Shown: piece after piece, positions 49,400-61,400 of the stretch
Position numbering within the stretch: position 1 is the stretch's first letter
Layout: every line of letters begins with the position of its first letter
Source: Otis tarda
Lineage: Eukaryota; Chordata; Aves; Otidiformes; Otididae
DNA length: 64,000 nucleotides
Assembly (NCBI GenBank): GCA_026413225.1
Contig: CM048552.1
Coordinates: 61,395,001-61,459,000, forward strand
Direction: 5' to 3'
Program-made: the position numbers and the translations under genes
The notes under the pieces: generated by a model
The model's database searches: none
Seen by the model: only the letters and a program-made list of their open reading frames with translations
What the model was told of the DNA's origin: nothing

Positions 49400-50330
49400 A
49401 GATTCTCTGCAACTTGCTAATCGTTGCCTACTGACTGGAAGCTGCCATGTGCAAATACCAGTCTGCATCTAGTCTCAGTCTATTATCTTCCTATGTATTG
49501 CATGAATGCTTATGTTATATATCTTAATTACTATAGATTAGTGGAGAAAGAAACACCTACAAGTGACCCTTGACTCTTTTGGCCTTCAGACAGTAATCCA
49601 TTTTTTCCTCATTAATGCAAAAAATCACCTTACTTCTGAGAATCTGAAGAAAGCCTTCAGATCTCTTGTGCCAAAGATTAGCAGAAGATCTCCACCATGC
49701 AGAGCTATAGTCTGCTGCAGCTGTGAGGTTGCATTACCACCATGGGCCCAAAACCAGGATGGTAATGACTAACAGACTAATCCACCTTGCTTTCTCTCAC
49801 AGTCATTCTCCCCTCAGTCCCTCACATTTGTGCAAAGTTCCCGCGAGTCCCAAACTCTACACCTTTCAGGGGGTATGCATATACTACTTGGCCCTCTGTA
49901 CCTCTACTTTTACAAACAAGCACCTCTATGCTGATTTATTTTTTTTCCTTAAAGATGTGGTCTTGCCATTGATCCAAAGCACAGACGCTGGGAGAAAAGA
50001 TAGCAAATATTCTGCAGCTTCATTAGCCAATATGTATCACTGTGTATTAACATATTGTATTTGCACAAGCACCAATCCTAAAGAGGTTTGCGCGTATCAA
50101 GAATGCTGTATGCTGTGATGTGTCATCAGTTTGCAGAGCAGAGTCCCTAAAGAAGGAACTGAGACTGCCTACCCACAGCATGGAGTCTGTGCCTCAATAT
50201 AGTACCTACAAAAAAGCCCCTTTGGAGGAGAGTTACCTAAAAGCAAGTCTGTGTGGCTTTTTGCAGTTGGATGTGAGGTCAGTTTGTTGATACTTTGTGC
50301 AAGCAATAAACCATGCAGATGTTTTAACAG
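49400..50330 (+). other. PAH: PAH 3' UTR (inferred)
   Basis: The sequence between the stop codon and the first clear AATAAA is taken as the 3' UTR, about 0.9 kb. Open frames in it do not resemble known proteins. Confidence 0.55.
50305..50310 (+). terminator. PAH: Candidate PAH polyadenylation signal
   Basis: AATAAA within AAGCAATAAACCATG, about 905 bp after the stop codon. Cleavage would be expected near 50325-50335. A further AATAAA lies near 52766, so a longer 3' UTR is possible. Confidence 0.5.
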
Positions 50331-53300
50331 GGCATCAAAGCCTTATTAGTCCAGTCTCAGAGCTGTGTTGGCTGTAATGTTGTGTAATGTTATGATTCAG
50401 AGCTGATACAGGACCAATCAGCTTACAGAAAGGGGAGACCTCTCTTAATAGACATAATCAGCCGGTCATTGTGGAAGGCTGATGTGTGAAGTCTACCTTG
50501 TGTTGTGTGTGTCCTTCTCTGAGAGTGCTTTATTCAGCAGTCCTACAAGGTGTCTCCTAACTTTCTGGACTCAAAATCCAGGAGGTGGATATCAACACAT
50601 TGGAAATGGAGGAGAAGTTGTTCTTGAAACACAGCTGAAGACATCACAGCCTTCCAACTCCTAACTCACTTTATCTGTGGCTAAAGCCCCCATCACAGCT
50701 ATGGAAGACTTGGCTTAGTTGTTTCGCATGTCACAGTCTGAATGCACTCAAACCCAAACATGATATCTTTCAATACAGCTCCTAAGTCATGATACTTTTT
50801 GGAGTCTCCTTCCTTTTCTTACTTAAGCTTTAATCTCCCTTTTTTTTTTTGGTTAAAGCAGTTTTATTCTTCCTGAGTATAGCTTGACTGAGGCAGCAAA
50901 TGCAAGCAAGGGTGAATCCAGCTTAACTCAATGGCTGAGCCATGGGGAGAGAAGAGTTTGGCTGTTCAGAAAGCTCTTTCTGTATTTTATCCAATAACTT
51001 TCACTCAAAGCAGCTAAATGGCCCCCTGGACTGGTCCGCATTGTGTAACGCCTCCCTGTAGCTCGCTAGTTGAAGGAGGAAGGAGATCAGCACTTGTACA
51101 TTGGAAAATAATGGAGTAAAGCAAAGCAGAATAGTATTTCCAGCTTAAAACAATTCTACATCATGACACTAACATGATTCAGGAGTCACATTTCTGTTAG
51201 AAGATCCAAGGGTGGAGAGGGATTTGAAAGTCCACAAGTCTCATACCTACTATTGTACTACTCTTGTATTTATAGTTTGAAAATCAATGGAGCTTTAATG
51301 TAAGCATCACCCTTTAGGGACATAGAAAATACAGCTGTTTCCATTTTATTTATGGTGAGTAATAACATTAATCTAAGCATACCAGCTGGAACCCTTTTCA
51401 ATAGACATATACTTATGCAAAACGGTATCATTTTGGTGCTTTGAAGTAAGCTTTTTTATCTCTGTATCTTTTTTCTTCCTTTTTTTTTTTTTTTTTTCCT
51501 CATGACAATGTCTGTGTAGATCTTTCAGTCCTGCTTGGCACGTATTTTCAGTGTGAAAGTAGCCTGTATTTTTCTCCTTAATATGGTAGGACCCACAAGA
51601 TAACTGTACCACGAAGAGACAATTTCATATCAAGGATGAAGTCTTTCAAATTAATCCTCAAATAGCTTTCCAAGCTCCTTTGCTTATGGCTGTTGTTATG
51701 AGTGACAGCAGCAGTAAATCTTTAGTGATATTGAGAACCCAGAATTCATGGTTGTCTTTTATGTGCAAGTGGAATGGTTACAGAGCATTGATGCCACATA
51801 TCTGATTCCGTGTCCCTTAATGCAGGTTTACATAAGCAATAACTCCAGCCAAAGTAGCATAACATAGCTGCTCAGCAAGACTGAGAGATGAGAAAAAGTT
51901 AAATGCTCGGTGTTTTAAGAGCAGAGGAATTTTCTTGCAAAACAAGTTAGCTGTGCATATGTGCTTTAAAGAGTACAAATAAGCTCCTTTTAAAACAGTA
52001 CTTCTGAATAGATGACTTCTTATTTCCATGCTAAAGAAAATTAAAATTGTGTAGCAAATTGGCCAGTTATCTGTCCAGTGTAACTCCTGTTTGTAAGGTA
52101 ACCACACAGGTGGATCAGAATTAAATACCCAGCTTGGGGGGAATACCCATTTGAGGTGGGTTCCAACTCAAAAATGGCTGTCTTGCACTGGTTGAGTATC
52201 ACTCATTCAGACAAGTTCATGAAAATGATATAAGAAAAATAATCTCTTGATGTGTGTAATTGCCTAGAAATGTACAGCAAAGCCTTGATTGCTCTACCTT
52301 TGCATACTCTGTACATCTTTGTATGCTGTTCTGACTAACCTATCCCAAGGTACTCTTTTAAGTGACCTTTCTTCTTCTATCCCACTATGTTCACATTCTT
52401 TTATGTCCTCATCTCCAGCTGTGTTTCAGGTGACCAAAGAAGCCTTCTCATGAGGCCCTCATCCTTTGCAGTGGCCTCGGCCAAGGTCAGTGATGGTGAT
52501 GGAAGGGGAAGTTGTCAGCACAGGTTACACAGGGAACTGGTCTCCTCTAGGTGTCTTAAGATGCCTAGATATGGCAGCAGCCTTGGAGCAGGGATGCTTT
52601 ATTCCCCAAAGGATGCAGAAATTGTTGAAACAGGGATTAAGCACAAGAGGATCCCACAGGAGTGCATTTTTTTTAAAGCCTGGCTCTTCGCTGCTTCAAA
52701 CCATTCTGGCAGTTGGCAGAGAAGACTTTTTTTTAATGTTCAAATATAACCATTTAAACTGACCTAAATAAACAGAAATATTAATGTTACATCTGTCTCA
52801 AATGAATAGTGCTATGCTCATACAGGATGGAGATATTCGTAATGGGAACAGATCAAAAATGAGCAGGTTGTTTGTGGCAATCAGCCATGGCCTTTTAAAG
52901 TACCCATGACCTTTTAAAGCACCCACTCCAGGGGCTGCACAAGAAGGGGTGAGCCTACTCTTGGAGTGGGAGATTCCCACCTTCTGCATAGAGAAACTGC
53001 CTGTCCCCATGGGAAAGGATGACACACTGTCCTACAGCCCTTGTATAGGGGAAGCACCCAGCCTGAAACCTCTCCTCCTGCACTCTAGAGGTCCCCAAAA
53101 GTCCTGAAAGCAGGACTCTGGGATGTCTCAGCAGAGCTGACTTACACCGTGACATCACGGGTGAGTCCTTCCTGGGCCTGCCTCAAGCATGGATTCAAGT
53201 TGGTATTGGAGTATCCACTGGCTTTGCAACGACGTTTCACTACCTGGAGCTCTCTGTGCTGGTCTTGCAGTGGGCTGCAAAGCTCTGCTTATGCTGCTTC

Positions 53301-55210
53301 AACTGTCACACTGATTGATGCGTCCCGTCTGGCTCTATAGAGAAACCTTAATTAATACACAGAACAATGATTAGTGCTGTACAAACACACAGAGGTAGGA
53401 GTCTGACACTAAAGCATAAAGACAGCCGTAGGAGCCTGATGTCCCTGTACCCACTCGTGCTGTTTTTGTGACCAGTGCCTTAAACATGCATCTGGAGACC
53501 TAGGGCTTTCACCTGCATGTCCACATGTATCTGGGGCAAGAGACCTTGTGCCAATTGTTTGTGCCATGCTTGTGGCCTGGGTATGGGGATGCATGCACTT
53601 ACCCTTCATGGGAAAGGCCCAGTCTGAACTCAGATAGTCAGACTCAGCTCAGCTTGTTCTCCTGTGCCCAGCCTTGCCACCACTTGGGGGAACGCGGGAG
53701 TGGGATGACCCTTTCCCCCTCTTAAAGACCACTTCTTCTCCCTCTGCCCCGTTCAATTTGCAGCTGCAATTCAGTCGCCTCTGAAGTTCCCCCTTGCCCT
53801 CTTGGAGCCCCTTGGGATGCGAGCTGAGCTGGCGGTGGGGGGACCCAGGGCAGCCTGTGGAGCGGGGGTCCCGCAGCCGGGCCGGGTTCAGCACCGAGGA
53901 CAGCGGCCCGCCTTGCCCTACCCTGCCCGCGGGGGGGGTGGGGGGTGGGGGGCGCGGCACCCCTTCCCAGGCTGGCACCTACTGCACTGTGCAAAGGCCA
54001 CATTGGCCGAGGTCTGGATGGGCCAGTGTTCCTCAGGACGCTGAGACTTGCCTCCTGAGCATGGTGCTCCACAATTCACCTTGGGTTTTCTGTCTCAGCC
54101 AGGAAAACAGGGGAAACCAAGACCTTCCCAGTGCTCTGTCTCAGGCCGAGGGGAAAAATGGTGCTGCCATGGTCTACGAAGAACAAAATTTGGTTGTGCT
54201 GTCTTTATCTTCCTTGGTCAGGGAGGATGCAAGAGCAATACAGCACTGGGGTATGTGACCCAGCCAGGATGAGCTAAGGTGCACGTCAGAAATGGCTTCA
54301 TTGGCAAAGGGAGGACAGAGAGGTGGTCTTCTCTGTGGGCCTACAAGATGACTTTCACAAGGGTTCCAGCACACGGTAACTTAGGGTATGAATATATGGG
54401 CGCTCATACCTAGAAATACATTTGTGAACATCAATGGATGCCATGCTCTGGCAGGAGCAGAGATGATTTCCTCTTGAGCTTGTCCTGCCAGCTATGAGAA
54501 AGATGTGACCCTGGGATTTTTGAGAGTCTACTTCACTGGAGATAAAATAATGACTGAAACAAGTTCCAACAGAGGAACTTAACCTGAAGGCAGCACTCAG
54601 CTCTTGTGAGGCTAGGGTAGAACATGTCAGATCCTAGGAGCAAGAAAAGCTCAGAAGTAGGCAATGAACTTTGGCCCTGGCTCAGGTCTCCCTGGCACTC
54701 CCACAATTGTGTTTGTGCAGAGGGGACACCACTTGGATTGGGCTAGGGTTTGGGGGAAGAACCGCTTTGGATCCCTGGGAGCATGGTCAATGGAGAGAGG
54801 GCTCCAGTGAGGTAAGACAGGGTGGAGAGGAAGGGCAACCTCAGGTAATGTGCAGGACAGTCCAGACTGGGAGATGTAAATGGGGTTCTGGCTAATTGCC
54901 TCTCCACAAAGGAGTCCATCTCCAGGGTTGAACAGCTTGCAGACACCTTCAAACAGGGCAGGAGGGCCGTGCTTTGAAGCTGCCCAGAGGAGGAGGGTTA
55001 TCTTGGGCTCTTGCGCATATCCTACGCAGGTAGTTTCCCTTGATGTGCCTGGCATAGCCAACATAAATAGCCCCACACATAACACAGTAGCAACCAGCTT
55101 GCTTCGCTGCTGTCTGGCAGCTCTGATCTCATCACCCACATATATGTGCTGCATCTCAGTCCCGCTGCATCTTCTGGCCATTGCTCTGGGATAAGCACTC
55201 ACATCCTCAG
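50331..55210. other. PAH-TH2 intergenic region
   Basis: 4.9 kb, AT-rich up to about 52800 and GC-richer from about 53000. A T17-type run lies at 51480-51497. A small GC-rich patch with long G runs (about 53790-53975) stands out from its surroundings and could mark a promoter or first exon of the downstream gene. No protein-coding exon can be defended here. Confidence 0.55.
53790..53975 (+). promoter_or_regulatory. GC-rich patch upstream of the TH2-like gene
   Basis: About 185 bp with many CpGs and G-runs (GGGGGGGG, GGTGGGGGG), about 1.4 kb upstream of the first recognisable TH2-like exon. It is a candidate promoter from composition only; the G-runs could form quadruplexes. No first-exon match was found. 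Confidence 0.25.
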
Positions 55211-55261
55211 GCAGTTTCCACTCAACACCTGGCAATTGCAATCCACTCCCCCTGTCTCCCA

Positions 55262-55468
55262 ATGAAGACTGACTTGATGGGGATCTCAGGCCAAAAGGAA
55301 GAGGCCAGCAAGGAGAAAGAGATGCATGGCATGGAGTCATTGAACAGCCGAGGCAGCCTGGACTCGGGAGGATGGGAGAGAGAAGATGGCAGAGCCACTC
55401 TCTTCCTGACCCTCACTCTCTGCAATGTGAGGAAGATGGAGCTCTCCAAGGCAGCCAAAGTCTTTGAG
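55262..55468 (+). CDS. TH2: TH2-like exon with regulatory-domain start
   Basis: From the ATG at 55262 it encodes 69 residues. These are a polar, acidic/basic N-terminal stretch ([20 protein letters not shown]) and then [20 protein letters not shown] and SKAAKVFE, which match the first strand and helix of the TH ACT domain. Donor GAG|GTATGG in phase 0, as in TH. The ATG context is weak; a better one is at 55331 (residue 24, G at -3 and +4). The frame stays open upstream, and a phase-0 acceptor-like CCTCAG ends at 55210, so an upstream first exon joined at 55211 is possible. No RRxSLIED phosphorylation motif is present. Confidence 0.75.
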
Positions 55469-58400
55469 GTATGGACCTCATCATTCCCTTCCTCCACTGA
55501 GCCCTCTCTTCTATCCCTACTGCCTTTACCTCTCCCACTTTTCATCTCCCCCTCTCTCACCCCTCTCCTGCTCCCTGCCTGACTTATGCCTCCACCTGCC
55601 TTCCCTCTCTCTCATTGTCCTTGTTTTACTACAGCTGCTCAGAGAGGTTGGCTGGCCTCTCCAGATGAAGAAGGAAAGTGGTTTGGAGGGAGGGAGCAGC
55701 TGGATGCAGTAATTTAGAAGAATCACCATTTTATGTAAGGGCTGTTCAGAGCAGATACCAATCTATTATTTCTTTTTAGCAGTTGTGGTGGCCAGTCATG
55801 ACTAAACAACAGGCCAGCATTTCAAGCACTCAGATTGTGAGGATGTTAGAAGCCAATGAATTTTGTCTGCATATTTGGCAGGAGATATAGAGAATACAAG
55901 AGCTGTAAACCATACAGGCATTGTATATTCTGACCACTTGAAATATCCCTACCAGGTGCTCACTCTCATCTGTGAAAATGAATGACTCAAAAGAGAAGTA
56001 TTATATTTGTTACTTATTTTTAATCGCTTGCAATTATTTAATGATTATGGTGTTATTATACATCAATAGATCTGCTTTCATTCTGCCAGGGTCTTAAGAG
56101 TTACCCAGACACTCATTCGTTATTTCTGCACAGATTAAATGCTACAGTCAGCAGTATCTCATCTTTCATCTCCATCTATCTCTACCTAATTCTACAGTGT
56201 TTCATCTTTAGCTCTGCCTGTATTTTACTTCCTAAACTGGGCATTATTAGGCTTCATTGCTCAACACGCATTTCTTATTAAGACCTCTTTTAGTCACCTT
56301 TTAAAGACATTGTAGAAGTGTATCGAGACTTACCTGGATTTTCAGTCTTTGGAGAAGCTTCATCATATGAATATCTGGCTCTTGCAGATGTTTGAAACTC
56401 AAATCCATCACTTTGAAACCAGACGAGCCAAAAAGCCCAAGAACTCTTCTGATGATCTTGACATCTTTGTTGCATGTGAAGTTCACAGTGCTGATGTTAG
56501 CATCCTTATCACTTCCTTAAAGACAGTAGCAGAGGATGTGAAAACTAGCAGAGAAGACAAAGGTAAGAAATGTATGCATCTGTTAGTGCTGTTTTGTTTC
56601 TTTTTGGAATAACTCTTTTTTTTGGCATTAACTTCATAATAGTGATTTAATTAGTCCGGAAAGCAGGTGAGGATGCATTCTTTTTTCATCACTGTGTGAC
56701 TGTTTTTCCTGAATTTAGACCATTCCCATTGGTGTGGAAAGGGAGGCACTTTGTCATAGCCAGCGGAACTGAGGTGATAAAGGCGTTCCAGCAAAAAGGG
56801 AGATGAGAAGGATAGAGCAGTAAAACAAGAAGCTGAGGAGAAACTGGAAACTCCTCAGTCACAGGAAGATCAGGGGCTAGGAGCTGAGAGCTGTGCAGAG
56901 AACAGGCAACTCTGAGGCAAACACAGACACTTGGTGGGAGGGCAATGATACAGCAGAGGGTCTAAATGTTTCATTTGCTTGTACTGGATTGTGTTGGTTT
57001 TGTTAAAAGAAGCAGTAGCTGTTTGTTCATGGTGTCCTCTGCCGTCTGGGTCCAGTAGTATTGTCTGTAAATAGATTGCTTCTTCACTGAAAAGAGTTAA
57101 ATGCAACCAGCTTGAGGAAGCTTCCAGAGTGCAAGAGGGAGAGAGAGTCAGCAGAAAACCAGGGGATGAGGTTTTTGTAGAGAACAGACCTACTGCCAAA
57201 TCTGGAGTAACAGAGGATCAGGCATTTTCCCAGGAACCTGAAAAGTATGTTTGGAGGTTGTGTACCTTTAAAGGTCACAGTTTAGGAACAGTATTTCACC
57301 TGGCTAAGTGCTGCAAGTGGCTACTCCACTGTCTGTGCTGTATTTGAGTCACCATACCTACCAGTCATCAGGATGGAAAGTGAGTTTGCCAGAGGCAGAC
57401 TGATATTTTTCCTGTTTACAGGCAGGTAGGGGATTAGTGAGTACAGCAAGCTGTTAGAGACCTTTAATACAACCCTGAGGATGCCAGAGGTGCTCCTGAT
57501 AGATGAGAAGGCTGAGGGTCCAGCTCATAGGTTGAGTTGTCTAAATACAGGATTGGCATGAGGTTTCCCACCCTTGACAAGGCTAGGCACAAATCCTCAG
57601 GGCCCGTTTAGCTAATACAGTCCTGTTTGGACACCTTTAGGTGTTGCTTGAAATTCACCTTCAGTCTAGCAATGAGAGGCAGTTCATGATAAGCTGTTCT
57701 CAGGGGCTACGGGGATATCAAGACAGTATCACTGTCACCAGGGAAACTGAAGAGCCAAAAAGAGTTTTGGTGCTGAAGAAGCATTTCTTTACGATTTTCT
57801 GGGGAGTTGAGATGTTTGTGCTCAGAAGTAGCAGTTAGTTTCAGGTGTGCTGGGACTGGAATCTACAATAAAAACAGGGGACTTTTAAAATAGGATGTGT
57901 TTATGGTTAAAGCAGAGAAGTATTAGAGATATAATTTTCTTCACAACTTCCTTTTTCTTATTGTTCTAAATAGCAATCATAAAAGTAATCAGGCTTGTTT
58001 TGGACGTAATGATGCTAGAATTAATATACTTGGCATGAAAATGGCCAGACTCTTACCTCAGACTTACACACAGTACTCCTTAGTTTGTAATCTTTTTTGG
58101 GTGTTTCAGACCCCAGAATTCAGTAGTGTCCTAAGAAGTTTATTTGATTTAAAGATGAAAAGGTCAGAGAGTCAGTATTTGTGGTCCACAGGTCCACCTT
58201 AGGTGTGGCCATCAGCAAGAACTGGGAATTTGGAGGTTTTGGCCTTAAAGATCTTTGTGGTTTTGGTCCTATTGAGGTGAATTCAAGGATGCTAAAGTGT
58301 CAGAGGACTTTTAGCTCAGCTAGCCCCTAGGTCTAAGACTGGCTAGTGGTGCATTTTACTGGTGTATTTTATTGAAAGTGGCAGTGCATCTTGTTGAAAG

Positions 58401-61400
58401 CTAGCTACAGCTTCACTTTCTACTGGCGTTTGCAAATGCCTACGAGAGCATATTGGTAACTAAGAGATATCTAAGTTGTATAAACATGCTTGCTGGTCAG
58501 CAGTTATTTTACTGGGAAGATGCAAATACGTACATTCTGGCTACACCCTGTAACCCGAGGCTCCAGCTTCTGGATTAATCTGGTTTTTAACCCACACGGA
58601 CTTACTATTCTTTTCTTTGGAGTTTTAAGGTGAGCCAGACAGGCCTACCCAGGCAGTTTGCTGAAGAACAGTGATGAGATGATGCCCTTCCTGTAGTGGC
58701 TTTAACCCAAATTTTTTTTGGTACTCAGTTGAGAAAGCAGTGGTTATCTCTGCTTCCATGAAGCAGACACAGATGCAGCCAAACTGACATCTGTCAGCAC
58801 TATCCCTGTTTTATTGGCTGCATCTGTTTCTGTGACCAAGCCAAAGGTTCTGCCATGGTCCTTCCTCTTCTCTCCCTTAGACTGTCTGCCCTCTCCCTGG
58901 AGTCAGAAAAGGATGGGCAAGATGTGTATGGGGATATACAGTGGGGGACTTATGATCAGGTACAGATTTTCAGGAGATACAGCCATAGATGGCAAGATAG
59001 GCATCTTGCATGCAGAATCATTGGTACAGCTGAAGACAAAGGCTCAGCAAAAAAAAAAAATCCAGGGTGATGCAAGACATCTGTCAGTCTTGTATTTCTT
59101 TGTTCTTAAAGCAGAATTGGCCATAGTTGCATGAAAAAAATGGAATTTCCCAGCACCAGTGTGTATTTGTAGCCTTGTACCTTTGTGAACTGGCTGTGCC
59201 TGGATATAACATAACAGGGCTAAAGCTAAATTTGCCATTCAGTATAGAGATATCTAGTCTCTCGTCCAGTATGAGATTAAGATGACTCCGAACAGACTTT
59301 TTCTGAGCTGTAACAAGCTAAGTCTGATCACAGCATCAGTTTGACTCAGTTTGACCTCAGAAAGCAGTATCAACTTGGTATTTTTTCAGTATTTTTTAAA
59401 TTAGTTGGTTATAAATGCTGGCACATAAATTAAAAGGAGCACACTTTATTTTTATTTTATTCACCAGAAAAGGTCACCACTTCAGGGGAAGGAAACTGTT
59501 TGGAAATTCAGCTAATGCTAGAATAATTTTGCTGAAAAAAAAAAGGAGCCAGAAGGAAAAAACTTGAAATCAGGATACTTCCTGGCCTGTTTTGTTTCTA
59601 GAAATGTCATATTTTCTTTCTAAACTGTGTTTTCACTTCTAAATGTATGAAAATTTAAGACTACTTTTTAGACAAGACCAAAATATTTTCCTAAATACAA
59701 AACGTAGAAATACATTTGCTGTGCTGTGTCAAACAGAACATCTGATTTGGCTTAAAAGAAATCTTTTTGCCTTTAAAAATTGTTTCTCCTAATGAAAACG
59801 GAGAGATTATCACTGCAGGTTAATTTCAGATAATTTTTCACCCAGTCTGCCAGCTTGGTTGGCAAATTATGTCAACTGCTGGCGTGTGGTGACGTGTAGA
59901 TATGAATATTCTTAGGCATTGATGAACAGAAAGCTTATAATCTTCAGCACAATTATTTTCTATGTCTTAAAAAAATATTTTATTCTATCTCATTTGACTC
60001 TTGTTGCTTTCTCTCCAGTGCCCTGGTTCCCCAGAAAAATCCAAGATCTGGACAAATGTCACCATCTGATCACTAAGTATGATCCCAGTTTGGACCATGG
60101 TCACCCTGTAAGTTTGATGTTACTGTTATTTCATTTTTCAAAAAGAAGGTTTCTGTAGGGAAATTTTTGTAAGGAAAATTTCAGGAGTAAAGAAAGAGTC
60201 AGGAAAGGACAGAAAAAATGAAGGATCAGATAAAGGCTGATCTTCAACGGAATTAGGGAGTATGTAGTAATGAGAAAAGCTTGTGGGTCCTGATTCATCA
60301 AGGTACACATGATTAACATCAGACACATGCCGAAGTGATTTCTATTCAACACATTCTTTAGCACAAGTTTATATTTCATTGTTTAGTTAAAAAAAAATCT
60401 CTTGTTTATTATTTCACCTCTGATATATTTGAAGTATGTCCACTTTGTGCTAGCTGGTCCACATAAGAGTCAAGTTCCCCAGCATTCTGCTTTTTGCGTT
60501 TTCTATGTTTTGACCTTTCAGATATTCCATATCTACATTTTTAATTTTCCACATGCCAAGAATCTCATTCAAGTGCAGATGTAAAGAGGATAGTAATGAG
60601 GACAAGTGGCAAAGAGCTAGTCACTAATAAATACCAGATTCTCAGGTCTCACAGAAGGGAGTATTATGCTTAAACTTGCAAAAATCATCTAGACAGAAAA
60701 GACGACAAATACACGGCAGAGCCGATTAACGGATATAATACCCGAACAGAGATTTAAATGTGACTAGAGAAGCTCGAAAGTTCTAGACATTTCAGTTGAG
60801 GTAAACGTCTAAAATTTAAATAGGAAGCAAGTTGGAAAGATTATAATCCTAATTTACATCTGACTTTTCATAAGGTCTTTGGAGTCAGGATTTTGGCAGT
60901 ATTTATTGACAGCCCTCTGCAAAATACTATTAGAATGCTTGTGATGGGCTTTCCCTTGGATTCAGGCAGTAGGTCTTGACTAAATGGGCCTCAGAAAGAG
61001 CTTTCCTCATAATAGTTTTGTATGTGTACTCTTAGGTTTGCCATAAGCACAAACTCTAGAGAAGGAAGAGCAAAAAAACACTCTAGAGTTCTGCTCAAGT
61101 GATGATAATAATAAGGCAAAGTACTGGGAACAACCAAACAAACCTTCATTTCTCATCAAAGTTTTCTAACTTTAGCACAGATGAGATATGAGTTAGGTAC
61201 AGACAAATAAGAGACTCTGAAGGGCCATTTGCTGACTGCCAAGGTAGGTCACAGAATTGTTGTGAAGTGTTCTGCCAAGCATCACACAGAAATGATGCAT
61301 GAAAAGGAAAAGAAGCACAGACTTTGCACTGAAAAATGCGAAGAAGAATTGGGTGGATGTCAACAGAATCTACAAAATTTTGTCATTCCCTTCTCCAAGT

